Source of the DNA: an uncultured Elusimicrobia bacterium
GTDB lineage: Bacteria; Elusimicrobiota; Elusimicrobia; UBA1565; UBA9628
NCBI GenBank assembly: GCA_903830945.1
Contig: CAIKVT010000027.1
Span: forward strand, 1 to 64,000
Reading direction: 5' to 3'
DNA length: 64,000 bases
Positions 41,335 to 49,533 of this stretch are shown piece after piece. The notes below the pieces were generated by a model. That model made no database searches. It was not told where the DNA came from and saw only the letters and a program-made list of their open reading frames with translations. The first letter of the stretch is position 1. Each line of letters opens with the position of its first letter. Made by a program: the position numbers and the translations under genes.

Positions 41335-43001
41335 TCCAGGTCCAGCCATCGCCCCTGTCCCTTGATGAGGTCCTTGAGCGCCTCGACAGCTTGGGCAGGA
41401 GACACGCCCTTGCGCACGCAGTCCTTGCCCACGTAGAGATTGATCTTTCCCGGCGCGCCGCCCACATAACCGAAGTCAGCGTCGGCCATCTCACCCGGGC
41501 CATTGACGATACAGCCCATGACCGCGATCTTAACTCCCTTGAGATGTCCCAACTCGCGCTTGACGCGCCCGGTGGTCGCCTGCAGGTCGAAAAGGGTCCG
41601 GCCGCAGCCCGGGCAGGAAATGAACTCCGTCTTGCTCATGCGGACCCCGGCGCCCTGCAGTATGTTATAGGCCAACTCCAGCTCCCGCGCGGGCTCCAAG
41701 CCTGAATCAATCTCCACCGAATCACCCACCCCGTCGCAGAGCAGCGATCCGATCAAAGTCGACGCATCGATGACCTGCCGCAAAACGCTCGGCGCTCGGG
41801 GGGCGCGTAGATGGATAGGGGAGTCCCCGGCCTGGGCGGCCAGGAGCCGGTATTCGCGCAGAAGGACTCCGGGGGCCTCACCAGAGAGCCCAAGGAGGGG
41901 CTCCTGCACTCGGCGGGATAGGCACAGGACCTCGGCCGCGGTACCGGCCTCGATGAGCCGGCCGGAATCTCGCAGCCTTTGCGAGGAGAGTTCTGGACCG
42001 AGATCGAGTCCCAGACCCGTAAAGCTCTGTGTGACCACCCGCACCGGATCGCCGCCTCCCACGCCGAAGCCGTCGATCACGACCCGCCGGCTCGGCCGCC
42101 GCGCATAGCCGCAGGGATCCGGGCAATGCCGCAAGTCAACTGGCTCCGGTCCGCGGCTCTCGTCCGAGCGTCCTTGAAAACGCTCGGCCAAGGCCCGGCA
42201 AACCGGGATCTCGGCTTCGGGCTCCTCGGTCAATGACACGCGCAGTGTGTCGCCAATGCCGTCTTCCAGCAAGCTGCCGATACCGATGGCGGACTTGATA
42301 CGGCCATCCTCCCCGGCCCCGGCCTCGGTCACGCCCAGGTGGAAGGGATAGTCCATGCCCGCCTCGACCATGCGAGCCGCCAAGAGGCGGTAGGCCGCGA
42401 TCATCACCTTGACGTTGGAGGCCTTCATGGAGAAGACCAGCTCGCGATAGCCCTGCTCCTCGCAAAGACGCGCGAACTCCAGGGCGCTCTCGACCATGCC
42501 CAGCGGGGTATCGCCGTGACGGAGCATGATGCGCTCCGAGAGCGAACCGTGATTGACGCCGATGCGCAGGCTGCGCTTGAGACGTTTAAGCTTGTCCACC
42601 AAAGAAGGGAACCGCTCCTGAGGAAAATTACCGGGATTGATGCGGATCTTGTCCACGAAGTCGGCCGCGACCTCAGCCGCGTCGGCGGAGAAATGGATGT
42701 CCGCGACCAAAGGAACGTCCATGCCTCGGAGCAAGAGGCCGGTCTTGATGCGCTCCAGCGCCCGCGCGGCCTCGAGCGTGGACGCGGCGAGGCGCACGAT
42801 CTCGCAGCCCGCCTCGGCTAAGCGCGCGACCTGGGCCACCGAGGCCTCCACGTCCAGCGTATCGGTCGTGGTCATGGACTGCAGGCGCAGCAGGTTGTCC
42901 GCGCCCAAGACCACCTTGCCAACGGCCACGGCCCGGGTGCGGCGGCGGCGATAGCTGAAGAGATCGGCGCAATACGGCGGGAGGGAGAGCGGCCTGAACA
43001 T
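41331..43001 (-). CDS. ispG: 4-hydroxy-3-methylbut-2-enyl diphosphate synthase, long form
   Basis: The ORF track runs to 43175, but the ATG at 43001 is the correct start (MFRPLSLPPYCADLFSYRRR). 556 residues, against about 370 in E. coli: an insert domain separates the TIM barrel (ending near MVESALEFARLCEEQGY) from the cluster domain, as in plant and chlamydial enzymes. The 4Fe-4S ligands are in SCPGCGRTLFDL and the later MGCIVNGPGEMADADFGYVGG. Makes HMBPP in the MEP isoprenoid pathway. Extended -10 TGGTATAAT 7 nt upstream predicts a leaderless mRNA. Confidence 0.94.
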   Translation of the reverse strand: MFRPLSLPPYCADLFSYRRRRTRAVAVGKVVLGADNLLRLQSMTTTDTLDVEASVAQVARLAEAGCEIVRLAASTLEAARALERIKTGLLLRGMDVPLVADIHFSADAAEVAADFVDKIRINPGNFPQERFPSLVDKLKRLKRSLRIGVNHGSLSERIMLRHGDTPLGMVESALEFARLCEEQGYRELVFSMKASNVKVMIAAYRLLAARMVEAGMDYPFHLGVTEAGAGEDGRIKSAIGIGSLLEDGIGDTLRVSLTEEPEAEIPVCRALAERFQGRSDESRGPEPVDLRHCPDPCGYARRPSRRVVIDGFGVGGGDPVRVVTQSFTGLGLDLGPELSSQRLRDSGRLIEAGTAAEVLCLSRRVQEPLLGLSGEAPGVLLREYRLLAAQAGDSPIHLRAPRAPSVLRQVIDASTLIGSLLCDGVGDSVEIDSGLEPARELELAYNILQGAGVRMSKTEFISCPGCGRTLFDLQATTGRVKRELGHLKGVKIAVMGCIVNGPGEMADADFGYVGGAPGKINLYVGKDCVRKGVSPAQAVEALKDLIKGQGRWLDLE

Positions 43002-43008
43002 CGGAATT

Positions 43009-43017
43009 ATTATACCA
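43009..43017 (-). promoter_or_regulatory. Extended -10 promoter of ispG
   Basis: TGGTATAAT on the minus strand, 7 nt from the ATG at 43001. Confidence 0.55.
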
Positions 43018-43025
43018 ACTTGCCA

Positions 43026-43082
43026 CCGGCGGCCATGAAGCCGCCGGCCCTGGAGGAATGGCGTCCTCCCTTCCCTGAAGGG
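43026..43082. other. Cluster of hairpins between ispG and the gene at 43247
   Basis: CCGGCGGC/GCCGCCGG (6-nt loop), GGAGGA/TCCTCC (6-nt loop) and CCCTTC/GAAGGG (3-nt loop) follow one another. The second and third share two bases, so they compete. It could be a small RNA, leader structure or relic of an element. Confidence 0.45.
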
Positions 43083-43154
43083 TGCAACGCGCAAGACGGA
43101 ATGTCCTCGAAATTTACGCGATAAATATCCCTTTGCGGTTCCAGCCAACGCATA

Positions 43155-43180
43155 GGCCTTTTGACCCGATGTCAAAGGCC
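43155..43180. other. Hairpin upstream of the secreted protein at 43247
   Basis: GGCCTTTTGAC pairs with GTCAAAGGCC with one bulged T and a 5-nt loop. It lies just before the probable promoter (TATACT at 43213). Confidence 0.4.
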
Positions 43181-43246
43181 CTTTGCTCCTTCCCCTTACG
43201 GAATCACTTTACTATACTAAAGGATCAGCAAAACGGAGGTGTGGTC

Positions 43247-44134
43247 ATGAAGAATCTGGCTGTTTTTACGATGCTGCTAGCTGCAGCTTTGCCGGCTCGT
43301 TTCGCGTCAGCACAGGACACGCTCGGCTCGGCAGGATTCGGATATCTCGGTCTTCAGCAGGTGCGCCAAATTCTGCCCGAAGGGGCGGCTCTTGTACCCG
43401 GCCAGGCCGTGGGGCCCTCGCTGACAGTCAGCGAGAAGATCACGAACTCCTCGCTCCGGCCGCAGGCGGCCAAAAGGCTCCTCTACATCTTCCCAAAATC
43501 TCTAAATGAGAACAGTGCTTTTTTGGACAAATGGACTAATATCCTAAGACACGCGGGCTTCACCCCAGGACCCAACGACTATCAGGAGAACATCTACTCG
43601 GTGCTCCCCTACACGGGCAACGGGAACCTCGTCATCCGGGAGTTCATGGCCGAGCCCGCGCAGTTCAAACCCAAGGACCCGGAGGCCTTGCTGGCCAACA
43701 TGGAGACGATATCCGGTCTTGTCCAGAAGGCGAACCTGCCCATCATCGCCTCCTTCACCTCGGACTTCGAGTTCTATCTGCCCACCTACCATCTCTACTA
43801 TCTGACCGACTACAAAAAAACAGCCAACGAGGAAACCCGGGTCCGCGTGCTCAAGGCTGCAGGCGCCGACCCCGCCGTCTTGACGAGGGCCGGTCTCCAG
43901 GTGCTGCAGCAGACCAAAGACGGCCGCCTCACCGTCTACATCGGCCGCGAGACCGGCATGGTGAAGCGCTCGACGGACAAACGCGAGGACATCGAGGCTG
44001 CGATCGCGGACTTCCAGAAATCCATCACTGAGCGGGGGGGGGTCTTCATCGAGTCAGTGGTGCGGGAACTGCCGCCGGGTTCATATAGGAATTTCGAAGC
44101 CGACCTCTACTTCTTCCAGGCGCCCCTGATCTAA
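43247..44134 (+). CDS. Hypothetical exported protein
   Basis: 295 residues from the ATG at 43247 with GGAGGT 6 nt upstream; the ORF-track start at 43082 has no support. Signal peptide MKNLAVFTMLLAAALPARFASA. The mature part is mixed alpha/beta (FGYLGLQQVRQIL, NYSVLPYTGNG-like YSVLPYTGNGNLVIREF, FEFYLPTYHLYYLTDY). No family recognised and no catalytic motif seen. Probably periplasmic. It ends 4 bp into the convergent cstA gene. A TATACT box at 43213-43218 is a possible -10. Confidence 0.75.
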   Translation: MKNLAVFTMLLAAALPARFASAQDTLGSAGFGYLGLQQVRQILPEGAALVPGQAVGPSLTVSEKITNSSLRPQAAKRLLYIFPKSLNENSAFLDKWTNILRHAGFTPGPNDYQENIYSVLPYTGNGNLVIREFMAEPAQFKPKDPEALLANMETISGLVQKANLPIIASFTSDFEFYLPTYHLYYLTDYKKTANEETRVRVLKAAGADPAVLTRAGLQVLQQTKDGRLTVYIGRETGMVKRSTDKREDIEAAIADFQKSITERGGVFIESVVRELPPGSYRNFEADLYFFQAPLI

Positions 44135-45951
44135 GAGGACGCCGACTCGGACCGCGCGCCGTCCAGACCGGGATGGTCTGGACGGCGTCGGCTTTTAAGG
44201 ATCCGCAGCCACGACACGGCGCAGGTCGCGGCGATGAACAAGACCAGCGCGATCATCACTACGCTTAAGCCCGCATTGAGAAAGCCCGAGAAGTCGCGGC
44301 GGGGAAGATAGTTGCTGAAGATATTGAGCACGCCCGCCGTCACAGTCGTTCCCAGCATGAAGACGAAGGGCACAAACGTGGTCAAGGCGTAGCGCGGCTC
44401 GGACCTCTTCATGATAAAAGTCGTACCTACGGCCAGGGCCAGGGTCGCCAGAAGCTGGTTGGCCACGCCGAACATGGGCCAGATGGTGGTGATGTTTCCC
44501 ATGTAGACCATGGCGCCCCAGCACCCGCTGACGACCGCGCCAGTCAGGAGCACGCCCGCGAGCCGATCCGTCCGGGCGAAGGGCTTATAGACGCGGCCCA
44601 AAATCTCCTGCAGGATGTAGCGCGCGACCCGCGTGCCCGTGTCGAGCGCGGTGAGGACGAAAAGCGCCTCGAACATGATCGCGAAATGGTACCAGTAGGA
44701 GACGAGCCGATTCATGCCCGGCATGTTGGATAATATCTGGGCCATGCCCACGGCCAAGGACACCGCACCGCCGGTGCGGCCGGCCAGGTTCTCGCCCACG
44801 GCCGCGCTGAGCTCGCTGATATGCGCCGGGATCAAGCCGAGCTTGGCGAAGACCGCGGGGGGGACGTTGATGGCAAAGTAGTCGCCGGGGGCCAGGACCG
44901 TCGCGGCGATCAAGGCCATAATGGAAACGACACCCTCGGTGAGCATGGCCCCGTATCCGATGAAGCGCATATCCGACTCGCGATCGATCATCTTGGGAGT
45001 GGTGCCCGCGCTGATGAGGCAGTGGAATCCCGAGATGGCCCCGCAGGCGATAGTGATGCACACGAAGGGCCAGACCGGGCCCGGGACGATGGGCCCGCCG
45101 CCGTGGATGAAGGGCGAAAGCGCCGGCGCGGCCAAGCTCGGCCGCACCCAGAGGATGCCCAAGGCCATAAGAAAGACCGTGCCCAGCTTCATGTAGGAGC
45201 TGAGGTAGTCGCGCGGGCAGAGAAGGAGCCACACCGGCAGGGCCGAAGCCGCCAGGCCGTAAACGGCCAGGATGACGATGAGGCTGTTCCGGGAAAAAAT
45301 AAAATAATGGGCCCAGGCGCTCTGCGCCACGGGATGGCCCAAGAACACGCCCAGCAGGATGAAGGCCACGCCAAGCACGGAAGCCTCCGCTACCTTTCCC
45401 GGCCGCAGATGGTTCATGTACCAGCCCATGAGCAGCGCCGTGGGGATGGTCGTAGCTATGGAGAAGACTCCCCAGGCGCTTTCAGATAGGGCGTTGACCA
45501 CGATCAAGCAGAAGCCGGCTAAAGCCGTAATGACGATGAAGAACAAGGCCAGCGCGGTCGCGCCGCCCGTGACGGGCCCGACCTCGTGCCTAGCCACTTG
45601 GGTCAGGGAAAGGCCGTCATAGTGCATGGAGGCGCAGAGCACGACCATATCGTGCACGGCTCCGGCCAGGACGCTGCCGATGAGGATCCACAGATAACCG
45701 GGAAGATAGCCGAACTGGGCCGCCAGGACCGGTCCGACCAAGGGCCCGGCGCCCGCGATGGCCGCGAAATGGTGGCCGAAGAGGACCCATCGATTGGTGG
45801 GCTTGTAATCGAAATCGTTGCGACAGACGTGGGCGGGAGTGGGCATGGCATCGTCGCAGGCCAGGACCTTGGCCAGCAGGAAGCTGGAATAATAGCGGTA
45901 GGCCAGGGCGTATACCAGCAGGGCGACGACCAGAAGGGTGAGGGCATTCAT
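44131..45951 (-). CDS. cstA: CstA-family pyruvate/peptide transporter
   Basis: 606 residues, about 16-18 TM segments. Characteristic CstA blocks: PTNRWVLFGHHFAAIAGAGPLVGPVLAAQFGY, SVLAGAVHDMVVL, GPVWPFVCITIACGAISGFH, LISAGTTPKMI, and GVANQLLATLALAVGTTFI. The family takes up pyruvate or peptides under carbon starvation. A normal length C-terminus is present (Arg/Asp-rich tail). Single gene; a possible extended -10 (TGATATGAT) lies 13 nt upstream of the ATG. Confidence 0.94.
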   Translation of the reverse strand: MNALTLLVVALLVYALAYRYYSSFLLAKVLACDDAMPTPAHVCRNDFDYKPTNRWVLFGHHFAAIAGAGPLVGPVLAAQFGYLPGYLWILIGSVLAGAVHDMVVLCASMHYDGLSLTQVARHEVGPVTGGATALALFFIVITALAGFCLIVVNALSESAWGVFSIATTIPTALLMGWYMNHLRPGKVAEASVLGVAFILLGVFLGHPVAQSAWAHYFIFSRNSLIVILAVYGLAASALPVWLLLCPRDYLSSYMKLGTVFLMALGILWVRPSLAAPALSPFIHGGGPIVPGPVWPFVCITIACGAISGFHCLISAGTTPKMIDRESDMRFIGYGAMLTEGVVSIMALIAATVLAPGDYFAINVPPAVFAKLGLIPAHISELSAAVGENLAGRTGGAVSLAVGMAQILSNMPGMNRLVSYWYHFAIMFEALFVLTALDTGTRVARYILQEILGRVYKPFARTDRLAGVLLTGAVVSGCWGAMVYMGNITTIWPMFGVANQLLATLALAVGTTFIMKRSEPRYALTTFVPFVFMLGTTVTAGVLNIFSNYLPRRDFSGFLNAGLSVVMIALVLFIAATCAVSWLRILKSRRRPDHPGLDGARSESASS

Positions 45952-45964
45952 GCCGGATTAGGTT

Positions 45965-45973
45965 ATCATATCA
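45965..45973 (-). promoter_or_regulatory. Extended -10 of cstA
   Basis: TGATATGAT on the minus strand, 13 nt before the ATG at 45951. Confidence 0.35.
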
Positions 45974-46031
45974 GCAAGCCATCGGCTCCATGCTCCAATC
46001 ACGTCGCAGACGAACCCGTCAGAAGAGGAAG

Positions 46032-46040
46032 TGGTATAAT
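46032..46040 (+). promoter_or_regulatory. Extended -10 of the 46047 gene
   Basis: TGGTATAAT with only 6 nt to the ATG; no -35 match. Strongest leaderless candidate in the window. Confidence 0.55.
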
Positions 46041-46046
46041 CACCGC

Positions 46047-46703
46047 ATGCGCACCTGGCCCGTCGCCATGCTCCTGGCCCTGCTGGCGGCCCAGTCGCCG
46101 GCCCAGGACACCCAGCTCAGCGCCACGGACCCGACCGGCAACTTTTTCTCGGTGCTCAACCTGTTCACCGGCAGCCACGAGTACATCCAGATCCGCAAGC
46201 TCGACTCCAGCGGGGGAAACCTCTGGGCCCAAATCCGCGACCCCGGCGTGGACCAGCGCGCCGCGGCCATCGCCACGGACCCCGCCGGCGGGGTCACGGT
46301 CGCGTCCATCATGAAGGACAAAGGCCTGCGCGTCATGGTCCTGTTCCACTACACGGCCGACGGCCAGTACGATTGGGAGCGCGTCTTCAGCGACACGGTA
46401 GACAACATCCCCTGCGCGACGGTCACGGACCGCGACGGCAACTACTATATCGGAGGCAACGCGCGTAAAGGATCCCGGACCGTCGCCCGGCTGTGGAAAT
46501 ACGATCCCCGGGGAGGGATGTTATGGCTGCGCGAATACGACAACATATCCGGCAACACCTATGCCCGGCAGCTGCAGGTGGACCTTGCCGGCAACGCCTC
46601 TTTGGGGGTCGAATCCGTGCAGAGTCAGACCGCAACATCGGGGCAATACACACTGGTGACGGCGACCTACGACCCCGACGGCAGGCAGGTATCGGTCCGA
46701 TGA
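46047..46703 (+). CDS. Secreted protein with beta-propeller-like repeats
   Basis: 218 residues from the ATG at 46047; upstream ORF-track codons lie before the promoter. Signal peptide RTWPVAMLLALLAAQSPAQ. Repeating units such as KLDSSGGNLWAQIRD, ATDPAGGVTVA, DRDGNYYIGG and KYDPRGGMLWLREYD resemble SBBP/NHL-type propeller blades; about four units are visible. There is no catalytic motif. It is coupled by ATGA overlap to the solute-binding protein gene, so the two are made together, perhaps in the periplasm. Function unknown. Confidence 0.75.
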   Translation: MRTWPVAMLLALLAAQSPAQDTQLSATDPTGNFFSVLNLFTGSHEYIQIRKLDSSGGNLWAQIRDPGVDQRAAAIATDPAGGVTVASIMKDKGLRVMVLFHYTADGQYDWERVFSDTVDNIPCATVTDRDGNYYIGGNARKGSRTVARLWKYDPRGGMLWLREYDNISGNTYARQLQVDLAGNASLGVESVQSQTATSGQYTLVTATYDPDGRQVSVR

Positions 46704-48502
46704 AAAACGCGCTTCTCGCCGCCGCGCCCTTCCTCACACGGTGCAAGACGCACTTGAAAATTGCGCCGGCGCTTTGCGCGTTCCTGCTCCTGCCTGCCGC
46801 GCGGCCCGCGGCCGCGTCCAGCACGGACACCTTCGTCAGCGTGGCAGCCAGCCCGGTCTCCAACCTCGACCCCGCGGCCATGTACGAGACCCGCAGCCTG
46901 GCCGCGGCGCTCAACATCTATGAGCCGCTGGTCGTCTTCACCACGGATTCGGCCAAGACCCCCGTCGCGCCCTTCCTCGCCAGCGCCGTTCCCACACGCG
47001 AGAACGGACTGCTCTCCGCGGACCTCAAGACTTATACGTTCCCGATCCGACCGGGCGTGGCCTTCCACGACGGCTCGATACTCACGGCCGAGGACGTCCG
47101 ATACTCCCTGCTGCGCTTCATGCTCAGCGACTTCGTGGGCGGACCCTCCGCCATGCTGCTCGAGCCGGTCCTCGGCGTGCCATCCATACGCGACCGCAAG
47201 GGCCGCCTGCGCGTCGACTTCAAGACCGCCGCCGCAACCGTTACCACGGACGCAGACCGGGTCGTGGTCCGGCTGTGCAAACCCGACGCCACCTTCCTCG
47301 CGGTGCTGGCCTCCTGGCCGCTGGTCATGTCCAAGGCCTGGGCCGCGGCCGCGGGCGAGTGGGATGGGACCGAGTCGAGCTGGCTCCGACTCAAAGGCCG
47401 GCTGCCGGAACAAAGCCGCCTCCGCTTCGCCGCCAACGGCACCGGCCCGTTCCGGGTCACGGAGCCGGTCTCCAAGGAACTGGTGACTTTAGAGCGCTTC
47501 GAAGGCTATTGGCGCCGCAAGCCGGCCGCCCTGAAGCGCGTCGTCCTGCGCGAAGTCGACAGCGAGATGCTGCGCCTCTCCATGCTCGAGGCCGGAGACG
47601 CCGACACCGCGGAGCTCTCGCGCTCCAGCCTGCGCGACGCCGCCGAAGCGCCGGGCGTCCGGGTCGACGAGGGCCTGCCCGCCTGGTCCGCGGGCCGAAT
47701 CATCTTCTTCAACTTCCGCACCGCGGCTCAGGACAACCCCTGCCTGCGCAGCGGCCGGCTCGACGGCCGGGGCATCCCGCCGGATTTCTTCTCGGACTCG
47801 AACGTGCGGCAAGGCTTCGCCCATGCTTTTGACTATGAGGTCTTCCTGACCCAGGCCCTGCGCGGCCAGGGAGAGCGCGCCGCGGGCCCCATCCCGTTTT
47901 CGAGGTTCTCTTGGCAGCCTCCGGCGCCCGCCTACGGCCACGACCGGGCCAAAGCCACGGAACAACTCCAAAAGGCTTGGCAAGGCCGTCTCTGGGCGCA
48001 AGGATTCCAGGCCGAGATCGGCTACGACGCCGCAGACCCCGAGGCCCAAGCCGCGGCCGAGATCCTGGCCGCGGAGCTCAAGGCGATCAAACCGGAGTTC
48101 GCGCTTTTGCCAAAGCCCCTGCGCCGGTCCTCCCTGCTCAAGGCCATCCGCGAGCACCGGCTGCCCATCTTCGTGGGCGGCTTTGAACCGGATTATCCGG
48201 ACCCGCATTCCTACGCCTTCAACCTGCTCCACAGTGCGGGGTTCTATCCGGCGGCCCAAGGCTTCGCCCGCAAGGCCATCGATTCCGTCGTGGAGAAGGC
48301 GCGCCGGTCCCGCGAGCACCGCGAAGCGCTCTACCGTGACTTGATGGACCTCTACGCCGCCGAACTGCCGCAGATATACCTCTACTATCCGGTCGGTTTC
48401 CGCGCCCTGCGCCGCAACGTCAGCGAGGCCTCCCCCGACATCTGGATGGGTCCCTTCACCTTGCACAACGCCCTGTACTTCCGTCACGTCCGCAAGAACT
48501 GA
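46700..48502 (+). CDS. ABC transporter solute-binding protein, family 5 (peptide/nickel type)
   Basis: 600 residues from the ATG at 46700; the ORF-track extension to 46493 covers the preceding gene. Signal region LKIAPALCAFLLLPAARPAAA. SBP_bac_5 pattern: NLDPAAMYETRSLAAALNIYEPLV, YTFPIRPGVAFHDGSILTAEDVRYSLLR, FRVTEPVSKELVTLERFEGYW, and NVRQGFAHAFDYEVFL. It should bind oligopeptides or similar ligands in the periplasm. No permease or ATPase genes lie beside it, so it uses a transporter encoded elsewhere. Confidence 0.9.
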   Translation: MKNALLAAAPFLTRCKTHLKIAPALCAFLLLPAARPAAASSTDTFVSVAASPVSNLDPAAMYETRSLAAALNIYEPLVVFTTDSAKTPVAPFLASAVPTRENGLLSADLKTYTFPIRPGVAFHDGSILTAEDVRYSLLRFMLSDFVGGPSAMLLEPVLGVPSIRDRKGRLRVDFKTAAATVTTDADRVVVRLCKPDATFLAVLASWPLVMSKAWAAAAGEWDGTESSWLRLKGRLPEQSRLRFAANGTGPFRVTEPVSKELVTLERFEGYWRRKPAALKRVVLREVDSEMLRLSMLEAGDADTAELSRSSLRDAAEAPGVRVDEGLPAWSAGRIIFFNFRTAAQDNPCLRSGRLDGRGIPPDFFSDSNVRQGFAHAFDYEVFLTQALRGQGERAAGPIPFSRFSWQPPAPAYGHDRAKATEQLQKAWQGRLWAQGFQAEIGYDAADPEAQAAAEILAAELKAIKPEFALLPKPLRRSSLLKAIREHRLPIFVGGFEPDYPDPHSYAFNLLHSAGFYPAAQGFARKAIDSVVEKARRSREHREALYRDLMDLYAAELPQIYLYYPVGFRALRRNVSEASPDIWMGPFTLHNALYFRHVRKN

Positions 48503-48605
48503 CGCGGACCGCCTATGCCCGACGAATCCCCGGGCCCTTGGACCCATTGCGTCTAGACCCCCAGGACCCAGGCAAATAACGCCTAAAAAGCGCTACCCTG
48601 TCGGC

Positions 48606-49478
48606 ATGAAGCAGCTCCTGGCGGCCCTGGTCCTGACAGGCATCAGCGCCTCCTGGGCATCGAGCCTTGAACTGGAGAACGTCCCCGGCCTCAAGCAAAG
48701 TCTGGCCGCCATAAAATCTCAGGCCCTCGCACTCAAACCCGAAGCCGAGCCCGCGCCACAGAAGCCGAGGGAAGGCTCGCACCGCCTCGGGCACTCCACG
48801 CCCATGCTCCCGTTCGAAGCTGAGGAAGTGCCGGACATCTCCGCCTATGCCGTCCGCGGCGTCGACGTCTCTCACCATGAGGGGCATATCCGATGGAATC
48901 AAATGAAGGCCGCAGGCATCTCCTTCGCCTTCATCAAAGCCACGGAAGGCGGCGGCTACGTCGACGACATGTTCCAAGCCAACTGGCAGGGCGCCTCCAG
49001 CGTCGGAATTGCCAAGAGCGCCTATCACTTCTACAACTTCTGCAAGACCGGCACGGAGCAGGCGGACAACTTCATCAAAACCGTCCCCCGCGAAGACGGC
49101 GCTCTTCCCATGGTCATCGACCTGGAACCGTCCAACGACTGCGCCCATATGCCGGCCAAGCCCGCCTTGCTCAAGGACCTCACCAACTTTATCGGAAAGG
49201 TCCAGGCGGCCTACGGACTCACGCCCATCCTCTACATCAATCCCAGCATCTACAACGAATACCTCCTCGGCACCGGCGCCGACAATAAGTTCTGGATCGC
49301 CGACCCATCGCATGCGGCGCCCCGCATGCCCGACGGAAAAAACTGGACCTTCTGGCAATATGCGTGGCACGGGACCGTCGCCGGACTAAGCTCAGAAGTG
49401 GACCTCGACGTGTTCAACGGCGGCGCGCAGGCACTATCCCGGCTGACCCAGCCGCAAATACTGGCATGGGATCCCTAG
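48606..49478 (+). CDS. GH25-family lysozyme
   Basis: 290 residues. Signal peptide (LLAALVLTGISASWA), a 60-residue linker, then the GH25 barrel: GVDVSHHEGHIRWNQMKAAG, SFAFIKATEGGGYVDDMF, FYNFCKTGTEQADNF, MVIDLEPSN (catalytic Asp-x-Glu), FWQYAWHGTV and VDLDVFNGG. Hydrolyses peptidoglycan N-acetylmuramyl bonds in the periplasm or outside. There is no phage gene nearby, so it is more likely a cell-wall remodelling or antagonistic enzyme than a phage endolysin. Confidence 0.93.
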   Translation: MKQLLAALVLTGISASWASSLELENVPGLKQSLAAIKSQALALKPEAEPAPQKPREGSHRLGHSTPMLPFEAEEVPDISAYAVRGVDVSHHEGHIRWNQMKAAGISFAFIKATEGGGYVDDMFQANWQGASSVGIAKSAYHFYNFCKTGTEQADNFIKTVPREDGALPMVIDLEPSNDCAHMPAKPALLKDLTNFIGKVQAAYGLTPILYINPSIYNEYLLGTGADNKFWIADPSHAAPRMPDGKNWTFWQYAWHGTVAGLSSEVDLDVFNGGAQALSRLTQPQILAWDP

Positions 49479-49533
49479 CTGCCCGTGAAAAATTCAAGGC
49501 AAGAACATCAGCCAGCTCTATGGGATCGGAGCG

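Noticed and set aside
43082-43246. N-terminal extension of the exported protein in the ORF track
   Set aside because: A signal peptide and GGAGGT place the start at 43247, and the upstream part covers hairpins and the promoter.
44131-44134. Possible frameshift at the cstA/43247 junction
   Set aside because: It is just a 4-bp convergent overlap; both proteins have normal ends.
48606-49478. GH25 lysozyme and ORF6N protein (20290) as prophage markers
   Set aside because: They are 28 kb apart, with housekeeping operons between and no capsid, tail, integrase or terminase genes.
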